Shown here in pieces: positions 53,093 through 63,449 of a DNA stretch of 64,000 bases (its first letter is position 1; each line of letters opens with the position of its first letter). The notes under the pieces are model-generated. The model was not told the DNA's origin. It made no database searches and saw only the letters and a program-made list of their open reading frames with translations. This stretch comes from JAGQOZ01 sp041399205 (GTDB lineage Bacteria; Planctomycetota; Planctomycetia; Pirellulales; Pirellulaceae). The stretch spans positions 62,001 to 126,000 of the forward strand of contig JAWKTK010000014.1 in NCBI GenBank assembly GCA_041399205.1, written 5' to 3'. A program made the position numbers and the translations under genes.

Positions 53093-53803
53093 TTAGTCGC
53101 GATTGGGAGACACACCAAATCGGTCAAGACGTTTTCCGAGTTCTGCCAGGGACTGTTGGGGCGTAGGTGTGTCGTGAGGATGTGGATGTCCTGCGAAGCG
53201 ATCACCTGCTCGTTGGGCTACCGTTTCAAACTGGTCAACTCGAATGTCATTCAATCGACGCTCCACGGACAAAACGTGTGACTTGGTTTTCGAAGTGCTG
53301 CGCCAGATGGAATCGAGTTGATAGACCATGCCAATCAGAATGATGGCTTGCCCTGCCAGCGAAATTGGCGCGCCGATGCGCCAGAGATTTTCTCGGTCAC
53401 CCAAAAACGAAAATCCGATCAACGCCACGCCACAAGTAAACATCGCAATGCCACAGGCAATCAAGAACGTACAAGCGGCGTTGGATTTGCGCCGAGTTTG
53501 CTTGGGAAAGTGCGGCCACGGTTGGCTGTCGTGTTCGGTGTGGTGAAGTGTAAACGGCACTTGTGTCGGCGGCTGTCGGGTGAGTAGACGGTCATCGCCT
53601 GCGTCAATTCGGGTTCCAGCTGGAAGGTCAACGTGAATCTGAGGTTTTGAGGGTGACATGACTGGCGTCGGCACGTGCGGCGAGTGGACGGGCTCTGGTT
53701 TGGAATCAAAAAACGTCGGTCGACATTCCGCGCACAACTCCGACCATGCTCCCCAACCGATGGAATTGGCGTCCACGTCGGCACCGCATTGCTTGCACCA
53801 CAT
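53093..53803 (-). CDS. Zinc-ribbon membrane protein, unknown
   Basis: 236 residues. N-terminal MWCKQCGADVDANSIGW ... CAEC is a zinc ribbon; a Pro-rich linker follows; then two adjacent spans (ACTFLIACGIAMFTCGVALI and PISLAGQAIILIGMVYQ) and a C-terminal cytoplasmic tail with a coiled-coil stretch (SVERRLNDIRVDQFETVAQR) ending in a His/Pro-rich part. A layout seen in several planctomycete proteins; function unknown. Confidence 0.78.
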   Translation of the reverse strand: MWCKQCGADVDANSIGWGAWSELCAECRPTFFDSKPEPVHSPHVPTPVMSPSKPQIHVDLPAGTRIDAGDDRLLTRQPPTQVPFTLHHTEHDSQPWPHFPKQTRRKSNAACTFLIACGIAMFTCGVALIGFSFLGDRENLWRIGAPISLAGQAIILIGMVYQLDSIWRSTSKTKSHVLSVERRLNDIRVDQFETVAQRAGDRFAGHPHPHDTPTPQQSLAELGKRLDRFGVSPNRD

Positions 53804-54326
53804 CGTCCGATCCTCGCACTGATTGTCGAATTTGCCCTGATTCGGTTATCGGTGGTAACACGGGGGGACTTTAACGAAACTACGGTTTCGAACGGAATGG
53901 GTAAACGCGGGATTTGGTGGGAGTGCGGCAGAATCGAGCGAAGATGCGTTTTCGGCCCGAATTCCTGCAAAAGAGCTGATCCGTCGTGAAGCATGACAAC
54001 CGGTTCGAAGGTCAAGCTTTCATCAAGTTGGCGATACTGGATTGCCGTCAGCGAACTGCTCCCCAATCCTGTCAAGCGATTTAACATCAGTCGATTGGGA
54101 CTTGGTCCATGTAGTCGCGGTCGAACCGCTCAGCACGGATCTCCAGGGTGATCCGCAGGGCCTTTGTCCTGTGTTTGAGCTGTAGCCCCTGGCTTGTGGC
54201 AAGTTTCGGTGGGGCCTAAAATCGCCTGTTCTGATTTTTTAGCCGTTGGTTCATCGAGATTCTGGCGTTTTTCGGCTTGGCGGCAGTGGGACGGATGTGC
54301 GGAGCACTAGTTAGGTCTGGTTAGGT
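53804..54326. other. Intergenic stretch, 523 bases
   Basis: Divergent region. I see no convincing gene, hairpin with T-run or repeat. The GC-rich segment 54110-54200 has several short GGATCTCC/GGGTGATCC-like palindromic bits of no clear meaning. Confidence 0.4.
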
Positions 54327-55292
54327 ATGGCTCGTCGTTTCATCACGGAGATTGGCGAACATGAAGACATCGACGAAGTCTTCTTAGTCGCGGAGAAGCA
54401 GCTTAGAACAAATCGAAATGGGAACTTGTATCTGCAACTGCGGCTTTCGGATAAAACGGGAACCGTGAACGCGATGATGTGGAACGCCAACGATCGTTCG
54501 GCACAAGGGTTTGAAAACGGCGACTACGTCAGTGTGAAAGGTTCGTCCCAGTTCTATAACGGCAATCTGCAATTCATTGTCAATCATATTGAAAAGGCCG
54601 AACCAGGCAGCGTCAACGAAGATGATTTTGTCCAGATGTCCTTGGAGAACGTCGATAAGCTGGCGTCTCGCTTGGCTGAAATGCTGCGCGAAATCAGCGA
54701 CTTCCATCTGAAGAACTTGGCGGAATGTTTCATCATGGACGATGCATTTCAGAAACAGTTTTGCAGTGCGCCCGCCGGAATCAAGAATCACCATGCCTAT
54801 CCTGGTGGTCTGCTGGAGCATGTGGTCAGTTTGATGGAAGTGGTGCGAGTCGTAGCGCCACGGTATCCGCAGTTGAACGGGGACCTCCTGTTGATGGGTG
54901 CGTTCCTGCATGACATTGGAAAACTGGAAGAGCTGACGTTTGACAAAGGGTTGGCTTACAGCGACGAAGGCCAGCTAGTAGGGCACTTGGTCCAGGGCGT
55001 GATGATGCTGGAACGCAAGCTGCGCGAAGCCGAAGAGTTGTCGGGCGAGCCATTTCCCGCGGAAACGGCCATGCAATTGCGACATATGATTGTCAGTCAC
55101 CACGGTAAGCTAGAATTCGGTAGTCCCAAGGTGCCGATGACCTTGGAAGCGATTGCTCTGCATTTCCTGGATGACCTAGACGCCAAGTTGTTTTCGTTTG
55201 ACCAGATCATTCGAGAAGACGTGAATACGGACAGTGCGTGGACTTCGTTTCAGCCCATTCTTTCTAGAAAAATCTACAAAGGTTCCAGCTAG
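54327..55292 (+). CDS. OB-fold and HD-domain 3'-5' exoribonuclease-like protein (YhaM type)
   Basis: 321 residues. Residues 12-95 are an OB-fold nucleic-acid-binding domain (VFLVAEKQLRTNRNGNLYLQ, NGDYVSVKGSSQFYNGNLQF); residues 150-290 an HD domain with NHHAYPGGLLEHV and GAFLHDIGKLEEL (metal His-Asp) and HMIVSHHGKLEFGSP. YhaM proteins degrade RNA and single-stranded DNA from the 3' end. The neighbour 90 bases downstream encodes RNase R, which supports an RNA-decay role. Confidence 0.85.
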   Translation: MARRFITEIGEHEDIDEVFLVAEKQLRTNRNGNLYLQLRLSDKTGTVNAMMWNANDRSAQGFENGDYVSVKGSSQFYNGNLQFIVNHIEKAEPGSVNEDDFVQMSLENVDKLASRLAEMLREISDFHLKNLAECFIMDDAFQKQFCSAPAGIKNHHAYPGGLLEHVVSLMEVVRVVAPRYPQLNGDLLLMGAFLHDIGKLEELTFDKGLAYSDEGQLVGHLVQGVMMLERKLREAEELSGEPFPAETAMQLRHMIVSHHGKLEFGSPKVPMTLEAIALHFLDDLDAKLFSFDQIIREDVNTDSAWTSFQPILSRKIYKGSS

Positions 55293-55381
55293 TCAATCCA
55301 CGGTCACTTGGCCGGTTGTTTGTTGCGAACCAATCGACCTGACGGGTCGAATTCTTCCACCTTCTTTGTGAATGCCAACTT

Positions 55382-57688
55382 ATGAACAACCTGGACCTGG
55401 AACAGTTGATTTTGCAGCACGTAAACCGGCCGAATTATCGCCCGGTCAAACCCAAAGTTATTGCCAAAAAGTTGGGCATTCCGGAAGATTTGAAGTCGCA
55501 ATTCAAGCGAACAATCAAAAGGTTGGCCAAGAAGGATCTGCTGGAATACGGCGCTAATCATATAGTGAAGCCCAAGCAAAAGTCGGGTAAATCCACGTCC
55601 AACGAAGTTGTGGGCAAGTTCAAACGCAACGCGGCCGGCGGATTCGGCTTTGTGCGTCCTTTGGGGACCAAGTCTTCGGCTGGTCGAGATGAAGATATCT
55701 TTGTGCCGGCCAAACGGACCAAAGACGCGGCAAACGGAGATACGGTGCGGATTCGTACTATGAAAGCCGGCGTACGAGACGGTTCGCCTCGTGTCATAGG
55801 CGAAGTTCTGGAAGTCATTGAACGATCCAAGAATCAGTTTGTCGGTACCTACTATGAACGGGACGATTTTGGATTTGTGAGAATCGATTCGGGCGAATTC
55901 GATCAACCTGTTTTTGTCGGCGATCCTGGTGCCAAAGGTGCGCAGCCAGATGACAAAGTGGTGGTCGAAATGGTTCGCTACCCCACGGCCAATCGTGGCG
56001 GCGAAGGCGTCATCACGGAAATACTCGGCAAACGAGGCGAACCGGGTGTCGACACGCTCATGATTATTCGCGAATTCAATTTGCCCGAAGCGTTCCCCGA
56101 AGACGTTCTGGAAAACGCACGAGAGCAAGCGTCCGAATTTGACGAATCGATCCAGGATGGACGAGTCGATTTGACCAAGTTGACCGTTGTCACAATCGAT
56201 CCGGTGGACGCGCGAGATTTCGACGACGCGATTTCGCTGGAGCGGTTGGAGAACGGACATTGGCGTTTGGGCGTTCACATCGCGGATGTTTCGCACTTTG
56301 TCCGACCCGGTTCGGCCCTAGATCGAGAAGCGCGAGAACGTGCCACCAGTGTCTATCTTCCGGATCGCGTCATCCCCATGATTCCGGAAATCATTTCCAA
56401 TAACCTGGCCAGCCTGCAACCCAAGAAAGTTCGCTATACCAAGACCGCATTCATTGAGTTTACGGCCGAAGGTGCTCGAGTTGCCACGGACTTTTGTTCA
56501 GCCGCCATCCAAAGTGAACATCGCTTCGCGTATGAAGAAATCGACGAATACTTGGCCGATAGGGAGCCTTGGAAGGAAAAACTTTCGCCCGCAGTTTTCG
56601 AACTGGTAGGTCATATGCACGAACTGGCTATGATCTTGCGGCAACGGCGACTGTATCGAGGTGCGATCGAATTGATCATGCCTGAAATCAAAATCGATCT
56701 GGACAAAAACGGGAAAGTGGCTGGTGCGCATCGAGTAGAACACACGGAAAGCCACCAAGTCATTGAAGAGTTTATGCTGGCCGCTAACGAAGCCGTGGCA
56801 GAACGATTTGCCGATTTGGAATTGCCGTGCCTGCGACGAATTCACGAATCTCCCAGCCCTCGGAAACTGAAACAACTAACGGAGTTTGTGAAAGAAATTG
56901 GAATCGAATGTGAAAGCTTAGAGAGCCGGTTTGAAATCAAGCGAGTGTTGGCGGAAGTGGCAGGCAAGCCCGAAGAGCCAGCGGTCAATTATGCTGTGCT
57001 TCGCAGCATGCAAAAGGCCGTTTACAGTCCTATGGACGAAGGACACTTCGCGTTGGCCAGTCAGCACTATTGCCACTTTACTTCGCCCATTCGTCGCTAT
57101 CCCGACTTGACGATTCATCGCTTGATGGACGACGTCTTTCGCAATCAAGCCAAACCCGGCAACTATGACGCGTTGTTGTCACTAGGAGATCATTGTTCGG
57201 AACGAGAACAACGCGCCGAGCAAGCGGAACGTGAACTGACCAAGTTGAAGTTGCTGCATTTTCTGTCTACCAAAATTGGCGAACAGATGGAGGCGGTGAT
57301 CACAGGCGTGGAAGATTTTGGCTTGTTCGCTCAGGGACTAAAACTGCCAGCGGAAGGCTTGATCCATGTGACCGAATTGGACGACGACCATTACCACTAT
57401 GATGCAACGACGCATACGCTGATGGGCAGTCGACCCGGGCACACGTTTCGATTGGGAGACTTAGTGCGAGTCGAGATCGCTCGTGTGGACATGGACTTGC
57501 GAGAATTGGATTTTCGCATTGTCGGTCGAGCGAAAACGAATACTGGATTCAAGAAAAAGACAGCCGGCAGCATTGATGAACGCCTGAAACGGAATCCTCG
57601 TGCTCAGCGTCGCGAAAAAAATCGTGGGACATCTAATCAGAACCGAACCGGCAAACCCGGACGTGGACGCAAAGGCAAGCGTAAATAG
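55382..57688 (+). CDS. rnr: Ribonuclease R
   Basis: 3'-5' processive exoribonuclease. 768 residues, intact. N-terminal winged helix (residues 1-60), cold-shock domains (GGFGFVRPLG; DDFGFVRIDSGEF), RNB catalytic domain with DARDFDDAISLERLENGHW (Asp residues binding Mg2+), HIADVSHFVRPGSALDREAR, PMDEGHFALASQHYCHFTSP IRRYPDL, then S1 (VITGVEDFGLFAQGL) and a Lys/Arg-rich tail after residue 705, which in RNase R helps unwind structured RNA. Confidence 0.96.
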   Translation: MNNLDLEQLILQHVNRPNYRPVKPKVIAKKLGIPEDLKSQFKRTIKRLAKKDLLEYGANHIVKPKQKSGKSTSNEVVGKFKRNAAGGFGFVRPLGTKSSAGRDEDIFVPAKRTKDAANGDTVRIRTMKAGVRDGSPRVIGEVLEVIERSKNQFVGTYYERDDFGFVRIDSGEFDQPVFVGDPGAKGAQPDDKVVVEMVRYPTANRGGEGVITEILGKRGEPGVDTLMIIREFNLPEAFPEDVLENAREQASEFDESIQDGRVDLTKLTVVTIDPVDARDFDDAISLERLENGHWRLGVHIADVSHFVRPGSALDREARERATSVYLPDRVIPMIPEIISNNLASLQPKKVRYTKTAFIEFTAEGARVATDFCSAAIQSEHRFAYEEIDEYLADREPWKEKLSPAVFELVGHMHELAMILRQRRLYRGAIELIMPEIKIDLDKNGKVAGAHRVEHTESHQVIEEFMLAANEAVAERFADLELPCLRRIHESPSPRKLKQLTEFVKEIGIECESLESRFEIKRVLAEVAGKPEEPAVNYAVLRSMQKAVYSPMDEGHFALASQHYCHFTSPIRRYPDLTIHRLMDDVFRNQAKPGNYDALLSLGDHCSEREQRAEQAERELTKLKLLHFLSTKIGEQMEAVITGVEDFGLFAQGLKLPAEGLIHVTELDDDHYHYDATTHTLMGSRPGHTFRLGDLVRVEIARVDMDLRELDFRIVGRAKTNTGFKKKTAGSIDERLKRNPRAQRREKNRGTSNQNRTGKPGRGRKGKRK

Positions 57689-57701
57689 TAGCTGAACCGA
57701 G

Positions 57702-57736
57702 TTGGCTCGTCAGGAAGAAAGCGTCTGACGAGCCAA
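57702..57736. terminator. Stem-loop between rnr and the peroxidase gene
   Basis: TTGGCTCGTCAG (57702-57713) pairs with CTGACGAGCCAA (57725-57736), a perfect 12-bp stem with an 11-base loop. No T-run follows on either strand, but its place between convergent genes suggests a two-way terminator or mRNA end. Confidence 0.6.
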
Positions 57737-57779
57737 GATTGGTGCGAAGAATCGCGAAATCTCCGTCAGGCAGAGTGAC

Positions 57780-58352
57780 TTAATTCTTTTCTAATTCCGC
57801 TTCAATCGAAGTGACCACTTCTTTGGCGTCGGGTTTGGTGCGAGGACTGAAGCGAGCGACCGGTTCGCCGTTCTTGTTTAGTAAGAACTTTTCAAAGTTC
57901 CAACTGATCTTGCCTTTTCCGGTTGGCTGCAAATCCAAGTCGGTCAGATACTTGTACAGATCGCAGGCATCGTCTCCGTTGACATCCACTTTGGAAAACA
58001 TTTGAAACTGGACACCGTAATTTTTGCTGCAGAATTCCTGGATCTCTTCTTCCGAGCCCGGTTCTTGGGCTCCAAACTGATTGCAGGGAAATCCAAGAAT
58101 CGCCAAGCCATCTTTTCCGTACTTTTCGTGCAACGCCTGAAGTTGTTCATATTGTGGTGTCAGGCCGCACTTGCTGGCAACATTCACAATCAAGACTACT
58201 TTGCCTTTGTATTCGGACAAGTCAACGTCTTTGCCTTCGATCGTTTTCATTTTAAATCCTAGAGCTTCAGGGGCGTCGTCGGCCGCATGGATGGTTCGCG
58301 CGAAGAACGCGACGGCCAAAATTACGAACAGGCGAAGTGACGTACGATACAT
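57780..58352 (-). CDS. Glutathione peroxidase family protein, exported
   Basis: Thiol peroxidase. 190 residues with a signal peptide (LRLFVILAVAFFARTIHA). NVASKCGLTPQYEQLQ holds the peroxidatic Cys (no selenocysteine), GFPCNQFGAQEPGSEEEI the Gln and second Cys, and ISWNFEKFLLNKNGE the Trp-Asn of the catalytic tetrad. Probably thioredoxin-dependent, acting in the periplasm or at the membrane. Confidence 0.93.
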   Translation of the reverse strand: MYRTSLRLFVILAVAFFARTIHAADDAPEALGFKMKTIEGKDVDLSEYKGKVVLIVNVASKCGLTPQYEQLQALHEKYGKDGLAILGFPCNQFGAQEPGSEEEIQEFCSKNYGVQFQMFSKVDVNGDDACDLYKYLTDLDLQPTGKGKISWNFEKFLLNKNGEPVARFSPRTKPDAKEVVTSIEAELEKN

Positions 58353-58633
58353 GAAAATTCTCCTTCTTGAGGCAGGTTTGGGGATGCGTCACGCGCAACG
58401 CGTGACGAATCACGGTTAAGCCGAATTATATCCGGTTACTCTCTATCGGCCAGTTGCCACTCCAGACGTTGATGTCACTAGATTGCATGTTGCCGGAGAA
58501 ACGGTTAGAACACCATCCAGAAAGCAGTACATTGTTCTCGCCATCGCAACGCTATTTGCAGCCAGCGAAATTCGGGCTTTTGAATCGCAGATACAGATTG
58601 CAAGGTGTTACATCCTGATGCAGGTAGGCCACA

Positions 58634-59272
58634 ATGTCACAGTCAATAGAACCGAAGAAACTAAAGACAAGCTTGTTTGTGGCGATTGGCATCGGCGTGG
58701 TAACCACCGTCGGCGGCAATATTTTGATTGCCAACCGCAACGCGTATGGGTCGACGATGCGCGCCTGGGGACTCACGATTCTGCTGCTGGCCGCCGTTGT
58801 TTTCTTGGCGTACTCCGTGGTTCGCCGAAACTTGGAGCAAGCCGCTCAAAGGCAGAAAGCTCGCCGACAACAACCCGCTCAAAAGTATTCTATGGAGCAC
58901 AATCGCATGGCGTCAGTAAGACAAATGTATGACGTTCGAGCAAGTCGTTTGATTGCGGCCGCGCGATTTGTCGGTTGGCTGGTGTTAATTGGTGGCGTCG
59001 TGTTGGGAATCAGCAGTTTTTTGCTAAACCTGTTTGCGATTGTTCGCTCGATGGGCGGTTTTGGTCGTATGTGGGTCGGTGCCATCTTTCCCTCGATGCT
59101 GGCCATTTTTTTTCAGAACTTGATGACGGTGGCGATGGCAGTTGGTAACGGAGTGCTGTTGCTGTGCGCGGCGGAAATATTGGAGCGAATGGCGGCCGAC
59201 AAAGCAACGGCGGAACTGATCACAGCAACGCCGCTGCCGCTACGAACTGAATCACAACCTCTTTCGGAATAA
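58634..59272 (+). CDS. Integral membrane protein, unknown
   Basis: 212 residues with four spans (LFVAIGIGVVTTVGGNILIA; LTILLLAAVVFLAYSVV; FVGWLVLIGGVVLGISSFLL; LLLCAAEILERM preceded by NLMTVAMAVGNG). An Arg/Gln-rich loop lies between spans 2 and 3. The stop is 6 bases before the next gene's ATG, so the two are probably co-transcribed. Not recognised. Confidence 0.75.
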   Translation: MSQSIEPKKLKTSLFVAIGIGVVTTVGGNILIANRNAYGSTMRAWGLTILLLAAVVFLAYSVVRRNLEQAAQRQKARRQQPAQKYSMEHNRMASVRQMYDVRASRLIAAARFVGWLVLIGGVVLGISSFLLNLFAIVRSMGGFGRMWVGAIFPSMLAIFFQNLMTVAMAVGNGVLLLCAAEILERMAADKATAELITATPLPLRTESQPLSE

Positions 59273-59278
59273 GAACGC

Positions 59279-60595
59279 ATGTGGAATCTTTTTCAACGTC
59301 TATTGTTCGGTCTGACCTGTATGGCGTGCCTTTCGGCGGCGCAGGGAAACGAAAGTTGGCCTGAATGGCGCGGACCTTTACGGCAAGGCGTTGTGGAAGC
59401 GAAGAACGTTCCCGTCAATTGGAGCGAAAACAAGCACGTGGCCTGGCGAACCGAAATTCCAGGGCGAGGTTGGTCGACACCGGTGGTTCTGGGCAATCGA
59501 ATTTGGGTCACGACTGCTTCGCATATTCCGTGTTCGGAAGAAGAAGCCGCGCGACGCCGAAAACTCAGTACCAATAGCATGCCCATGCAATTTGCCGCAT
59601 CGGTTCGCCTGCGAGCAATCGAATTGGACCGCACCAACGGCAAACTGCTTCGCGACATAGAAGTCCTGCAACGCGACGACCCACAAGGCATGCACGCCGA
59701 CAATTCCTATGCCACGCCATCACCTGTGATCGAACAGAATCGGCTTTATTGTCACTTTGGCTGCAACGGTTGCGGCTGTGTCGATACAGAAACAGGAGAA
59801 GTGCTGTGGACCAACCTTGATACCGATGTCCAACATGAAAATGGTCCGGGGAGTTCGCCGATCTTGTGGAACGACTTGCTGATTTTTCATTGCGATGGCA
59901 CCGATCGGCAGTTCATTATGGCCGTGGACAAGCAAACCGGGGAAACAGTTTGGCAAGTCCATCGATCTGGCGAAATGAATTCCAACCCGCAGTTGAGAAA
60001 GGCCTACGCCACGCCCTTGGTTACCGAAGTCAATCATCAGCCGACAGTCGTATCGCCAGCGGCCGATTGGCTGTACGGTTATGATCCGACTACCGGAAAC
60101 GAGCTGTGGAAAGTTCCCTACGGAGAACTCGGGTTTTCCAATTCTGCCAGACCTTTGGCTGGTTTCGGCAAGTTGTTCATCTGCACGGGGTTTATGAAGA
60201 GCCAATTGATTGCGTTCGATGCGAACGATCCAACCAAGATCGTTTGGCGGCTGAACAAACAAGTTCCCAATGTTTCGTCGCCCGTTTTGGTTGGTGCCGA
60301 ATTGTATTTTGCATCGGACAACGGCGTGGCATCGTGCGTGGACGCGCAAACAGGCGAAGTTCATTGGACGCAGCGCATTGGTAAGAAGTTTTGGGCATCA
60401 CCCGTCGCTGCAGACGGCAAGATCTATTTCTTTGACATGGATGGCAAGACAACTGTCATTGCCGCGTCCAAAGACTACCAGCATCTGGCAACCAATTCGC
60501 TGGACGGCACGTTCTACGCGTCGGGTGCCGTGTTGGACGGTGAACTGATTTTGCGAACCGACAAAGCCTTGTACTGCATTCGCGAAAAGCGGTAG
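59279..60595 (+). CDS. PQQ-like beta-propeller protein, exported
   Basis: 438 residues. Signal peptide MWNLFQRLLFGLTCMACLSA, then WPEWRGPLRQGVVEAKNVPV (WPxWRGP is typical of planctomycete propellers) and repeated blades with DTETGEVLWT, DKQTGETVWQVHRSG, DPTTGNELWKVPYG and DAQTGEVHWTQRIG. Quinoprotein-like fold without evidence for PQQ itself; such proteins are structural or act like BamB. Confidence 0.9.
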   Translation: MWNLFQRLLFGLTCMACLSAAQGNESWPEWRGPLRQGVVEAKNVPVNWSENKHVAWRTEIPGRGWSTPVVLGNRIWVTTASHIPCSEEEAARRRKLSTNSMPMQFAASVRLRAIELDRTNGKLLRDIEVLQRDDPQGMHADNSYATPSPVIEQNRLYCHFGCNGCGCVDTETGEVLWTNLDTDVQHENGPGSSPILWNDLLIFHCDGTDRQFIMAVDKQTGETVWQVHRSGEMNSNPQLRKAYATPLVTEVNHQPTVVSPAADWLYGYDPTTGNELWKVPYGELGFSNSARPLAGFGKLFICTGFMKSQLIAFDANDPTKIVWRLNKQVPNVSSPVLVGAELYFASDNGVASCVDAQTGEVHWTQRIGKKFWASPVAADGKIYFFDMDGKTTVIAASKDYQHLATNSLDGTFYASGAVLDGELILRTDKALYCIREKR

Positions 60596-60704
60596 TTAGT
60601 TAATTCGATTCAAACCTGAGGATTCCGAAAGCCCTGTTTCTGCCAAGGTTATCGAAAAAAACTTGCATTCTCATCATCGTCGGATAAGATCACCCGCATA
60701 GCTA

Positions 60705-60974
60705 TTGCTTGTTTGGCTGAAAGGACAGTGTCCAGGTGTGGCTTTTGGCTCGCCATTTCCTTGGGCATCGGTTGAGATCTTGGTATCCCAGGTACAGATC
60801 TGTGCCGAAAACGGCATCAAGGCTGTTGCGTCTTGGGCCTATACAGGTCCAAACTCACATGCCGGTATTCTCAACATTACGGGGCAGTTTTTCGACTACG
60901 ATTTCGGCAACTCTGACGCGTTGGATGTTGATGGTTCGGATTGGGAGAAGGTGAATTTAGCACCTTCCCGGTGA
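60705..60974 (+). CDS. Doubtful small open frame
   Basis: 89 codons from a TTG (MLVWLKGQCPGVAFGSPF, ... NITGQFFDYDFGNSDALDVD). The acidic end with DVDGSDW could be a remnant of a secreted protein. No signal peptide or family; it may be a chance frame within the 463-base gap 60596-61058. Confidence 0.25.
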   Translation: MLVWLKGQCPGVAFGSPFPWASVEILVSQVQICAENGIKAVASWAYTGPNSHAGILNITGQFFDYDFGNSDALDVDGSDWEKVNLAPSR

Positions 60975-60992
60975 TTTCTCAGAATAGATTGT

Positions 60993-61020
60993 CGGCGTCG
61001 ACGGTCCACCGTCGACGCCG
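60993..61020 (+). terminator. Strong hairpin before the FG-GAP gene
   Basis: CGGCGTCGACGGT and ACCGTCGACGCCG are perfect 13-bp arms with a 2-base centre (some pairs open to form the loop), followed by CTTTTGT. Likely rho-independent terminator for the propeller gene transcript. Confidence 0.7.
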
Positions 61021-61058
61021 CTTTTGTGACCAAGTGACTAATCAAGAAAGGTCCGATT

Positions 61059-62633
61059 ATGCGTCCAATTGAGAATCTAGAGCGGCGAGAATTGCTAACC
61101 TCCATGACGTTCGAAGTGGCGTCGATTTATCCGCCACAACGTGAAATCGTGGTTTACTCGGTTTCCGCGATCGATATGGACCAGGACGGAGACCTCGATT
61201 TTCTGGGAATTGAAGATGACAACGACCTGATGTGGTTGGAGTTTGATTCGCATCGAGATCGAGTGACCCGCCAACATGATATAGACGGTCTCACTAAAGC
61301 TCGCACAATCCTACCTGCCGATGTCGATGGTGACGGCGATATGGATGTCGTAGCGGCCGCCATTACAGGTTCGAAGTTTTCTTAGTACGAAAACCTGGAT
61401 GGCGTGGGCACGTTTGGTCCCCGCAATGATATTGTACCGCAATCCGAAGGGGGCTTACAAAACGGGATATCTATTGACCGCATATATGGTTCCGGTCAAC
61501 TTGCCGTGGGAGATATTGATGCTGACGGGGATGTAGATGTTGTCGCGTCGATTTATGAATACGTTTCGACGCCTATCTCAAATTTTGAATCTATCTATAC
61601 CACTCAGCGTAGGATTAGTTGGTATGAGAATGATGGAACAGGCCAATTCGAATCGCATGATGTCGAGGTAGTCGTTGGCGAGAATCTCGGTCTAACTCAC
61701 TCTATTGCCAAGGAGTTGGAACTGGTTGACTTAGATGGTGACGGAGGATTGGACATCCTTGCTGGCTTCTTTTACGAACACGAAGTTTCGTGGTATCGGA
61801 ACATAGATGGAGCAGGTTCGTTCTCGTCTCGCGAAGTCATCTTGCGGACCGAATATCGTCCTTCGGACACGAACTTTGCGGACATGGATGGTGATGGCCA
61901 GATGGACGTGGTGATTTCGACGGCACGCGCAACAGATGAACGTAGCTATTACGCGGAAGGCGAAATAACTTGGCATTCGCTCAATGGCGAGGGCGTATTT
62001 GAGCAGCGAGGCGTCATCACAGATGAGATCTTGGGCGTGAGGTCGGTCACTTTAGCCGATATGAATCAGGATGGACGAATCGACGTCCTAGCGACAACTC
62101 GCTATCTGCCGCCGGACACGCGAGTTGATTGGTCCGACCAGCGCATCCGTATCATTGAACAGAATGCCGATGGGACGTTTGCACAGCCTCGGTTGATCGC
62201 CGAGACTCGTCATACGGTCGCCAGCGAAGTTGCGGTTGCGGACCTGGATTTCGATGGGGACCTGGATATTTTGATTGCCAGCGATGTGTACAACGACGAG
62301 TTATTCATCTTTCGCCAGCGTGTTGTGGGAGATGCGAATGATGACGGGGTCTTTGATTCGAGTGATTTGGTGTTGGTATTTCAATCGGGCGAGTACGAAG
62401 ATGGCGACCGCGAGAATTCAACGTTCTCCGAAGGTGACTGGAACGGCGATCTGGAATTCACCACCGCCGACCTTGTGCTGGCCTTTCAAGTCGGCAATTT
62501 CAGTCAAAACGCCGTGGCCAATCAGACTCAGCGGGAAGATCCGATGCTAGTCGACATCGCCAGCGCGTTGGAAAGAGACGAGAAAAAATTCCGCGCCGCG
62601 TTAGCACCGGAACGACGTTCGTGGCTTAGCTAG
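61059..62633 (+). CDS. FG-GAP/VCBS repeat protein with dockerin end (in-frame stop)
   Basis: Starts MRPIENLERRELLTSMTFEV, the short ERRELL motif of planctomycete secreted proteins. Repeats follow: DMDQDGDLDFLGI, DVDGDGDMDVVAA, DIDADGDVDVVAS, DLDGDGGLDILAG, DMDGDGQMDVVIS, DMNQDGRIDVLAT, DLDFDGDLDILIA; the C-terminus GDANDDGVFDSSDLVLVFQS and GDWNGDLEFTTADLVLAFQV is a dockerin pair. A TAG at 61383-61385 replaces the Trp expected in S-W-YENLDG, splitting the frame. About 525 residues. Calcium-binding propeller exposed outside the cell is the usual role. Confidence 0.85.
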
Positions 62634-63406
62634 CTATTCGCTGTCGGCAAGAAGGCTATCGTTTCCACAAGTGGCACAATTCGGATTTCTGGCCAGCTGA
62701 AATTTGCGAAACTTCATCGTACGCAAATCGGCCGTTATCATTTGTCCGTCGAGTGTTTCGCCAAAGCCTGCCAGAATCTTGATCGCCTCGATGGCGCCTT
62801 TAAACAGGCGACCATTCCCGACACAGCTCCAAACACCGGGAATTCTCGCTTCCAAGCCGGCGGTTTGTCCGGATACAGACAACGCACGCAAGGCGTTTGG
62901 CCGGGGCGAACCGTAAAAATATGTGCTTCCAGATCATACATGGCACATTCGACCAGCGGTTTGCGATGTCGCACGGCAGCGTCATTCATGGCGAACCGCT
63001 CTTCGAACAGCGGCGCACAGTCAACCACCACATCCACTTCTCGAATCAAGCGATCTGCGTTGTTCACCGAAATATTTTCTGGAACGGTGGTGATCTCAAG
63101 TCGAGGATTCAAATCCAGCAGACGTTGCCGAGCGGATTCGACTCGCGATGTGCCGAGTCGATCATGCGTCATCAACAATTGTCGATTCAGATCACTGGGC
63201 TTGATGTTACCGGCATGCGCCAAGACCAAACGGCCGACTCCCGCGGCGGCCAATTCGTACGCAACCACGCTGCCCAATCCACCGACTCGCGAAATCAACG
63301 CCGTGGAACCCTTGAGTTTTTGTTGGCCGGCTTCGCCAAAATCGGGAACCCAAAGCTGCCATTCGTAGATCGCTTTTTCTTCGTCGGATAGAGGACGTGG
63401 TTGCAT
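62634..63406 (-). CDS. MoeB/ThiF-type adenylyltransferase (one frameshift)
   Basis: E1-like enzyme that adenylates the Gly-Gly tail of MoaD/ThiS carriers. SRVGGLGSVVAYELAAAGVG is the nucleotide loop (first Gly replaced), SDLNRQLL the R-finger region, CVRCLYPDKPP the first zinc pair. The first frame ends at 62738 after MVACL-KAPS; the next frame continues KGAIEAIKILAGFGETLDGQ and NPNCATCGND, the second zinc pair, to a stop at 62634. One base seems missing near 62805. moaD is the gene just upstream on this strand. Confidence 0.85.
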
Positions 63407-63449
63407 GAGTTTGATTCTGGTTCGGGTTACATGGAAACAGGACTAACGT

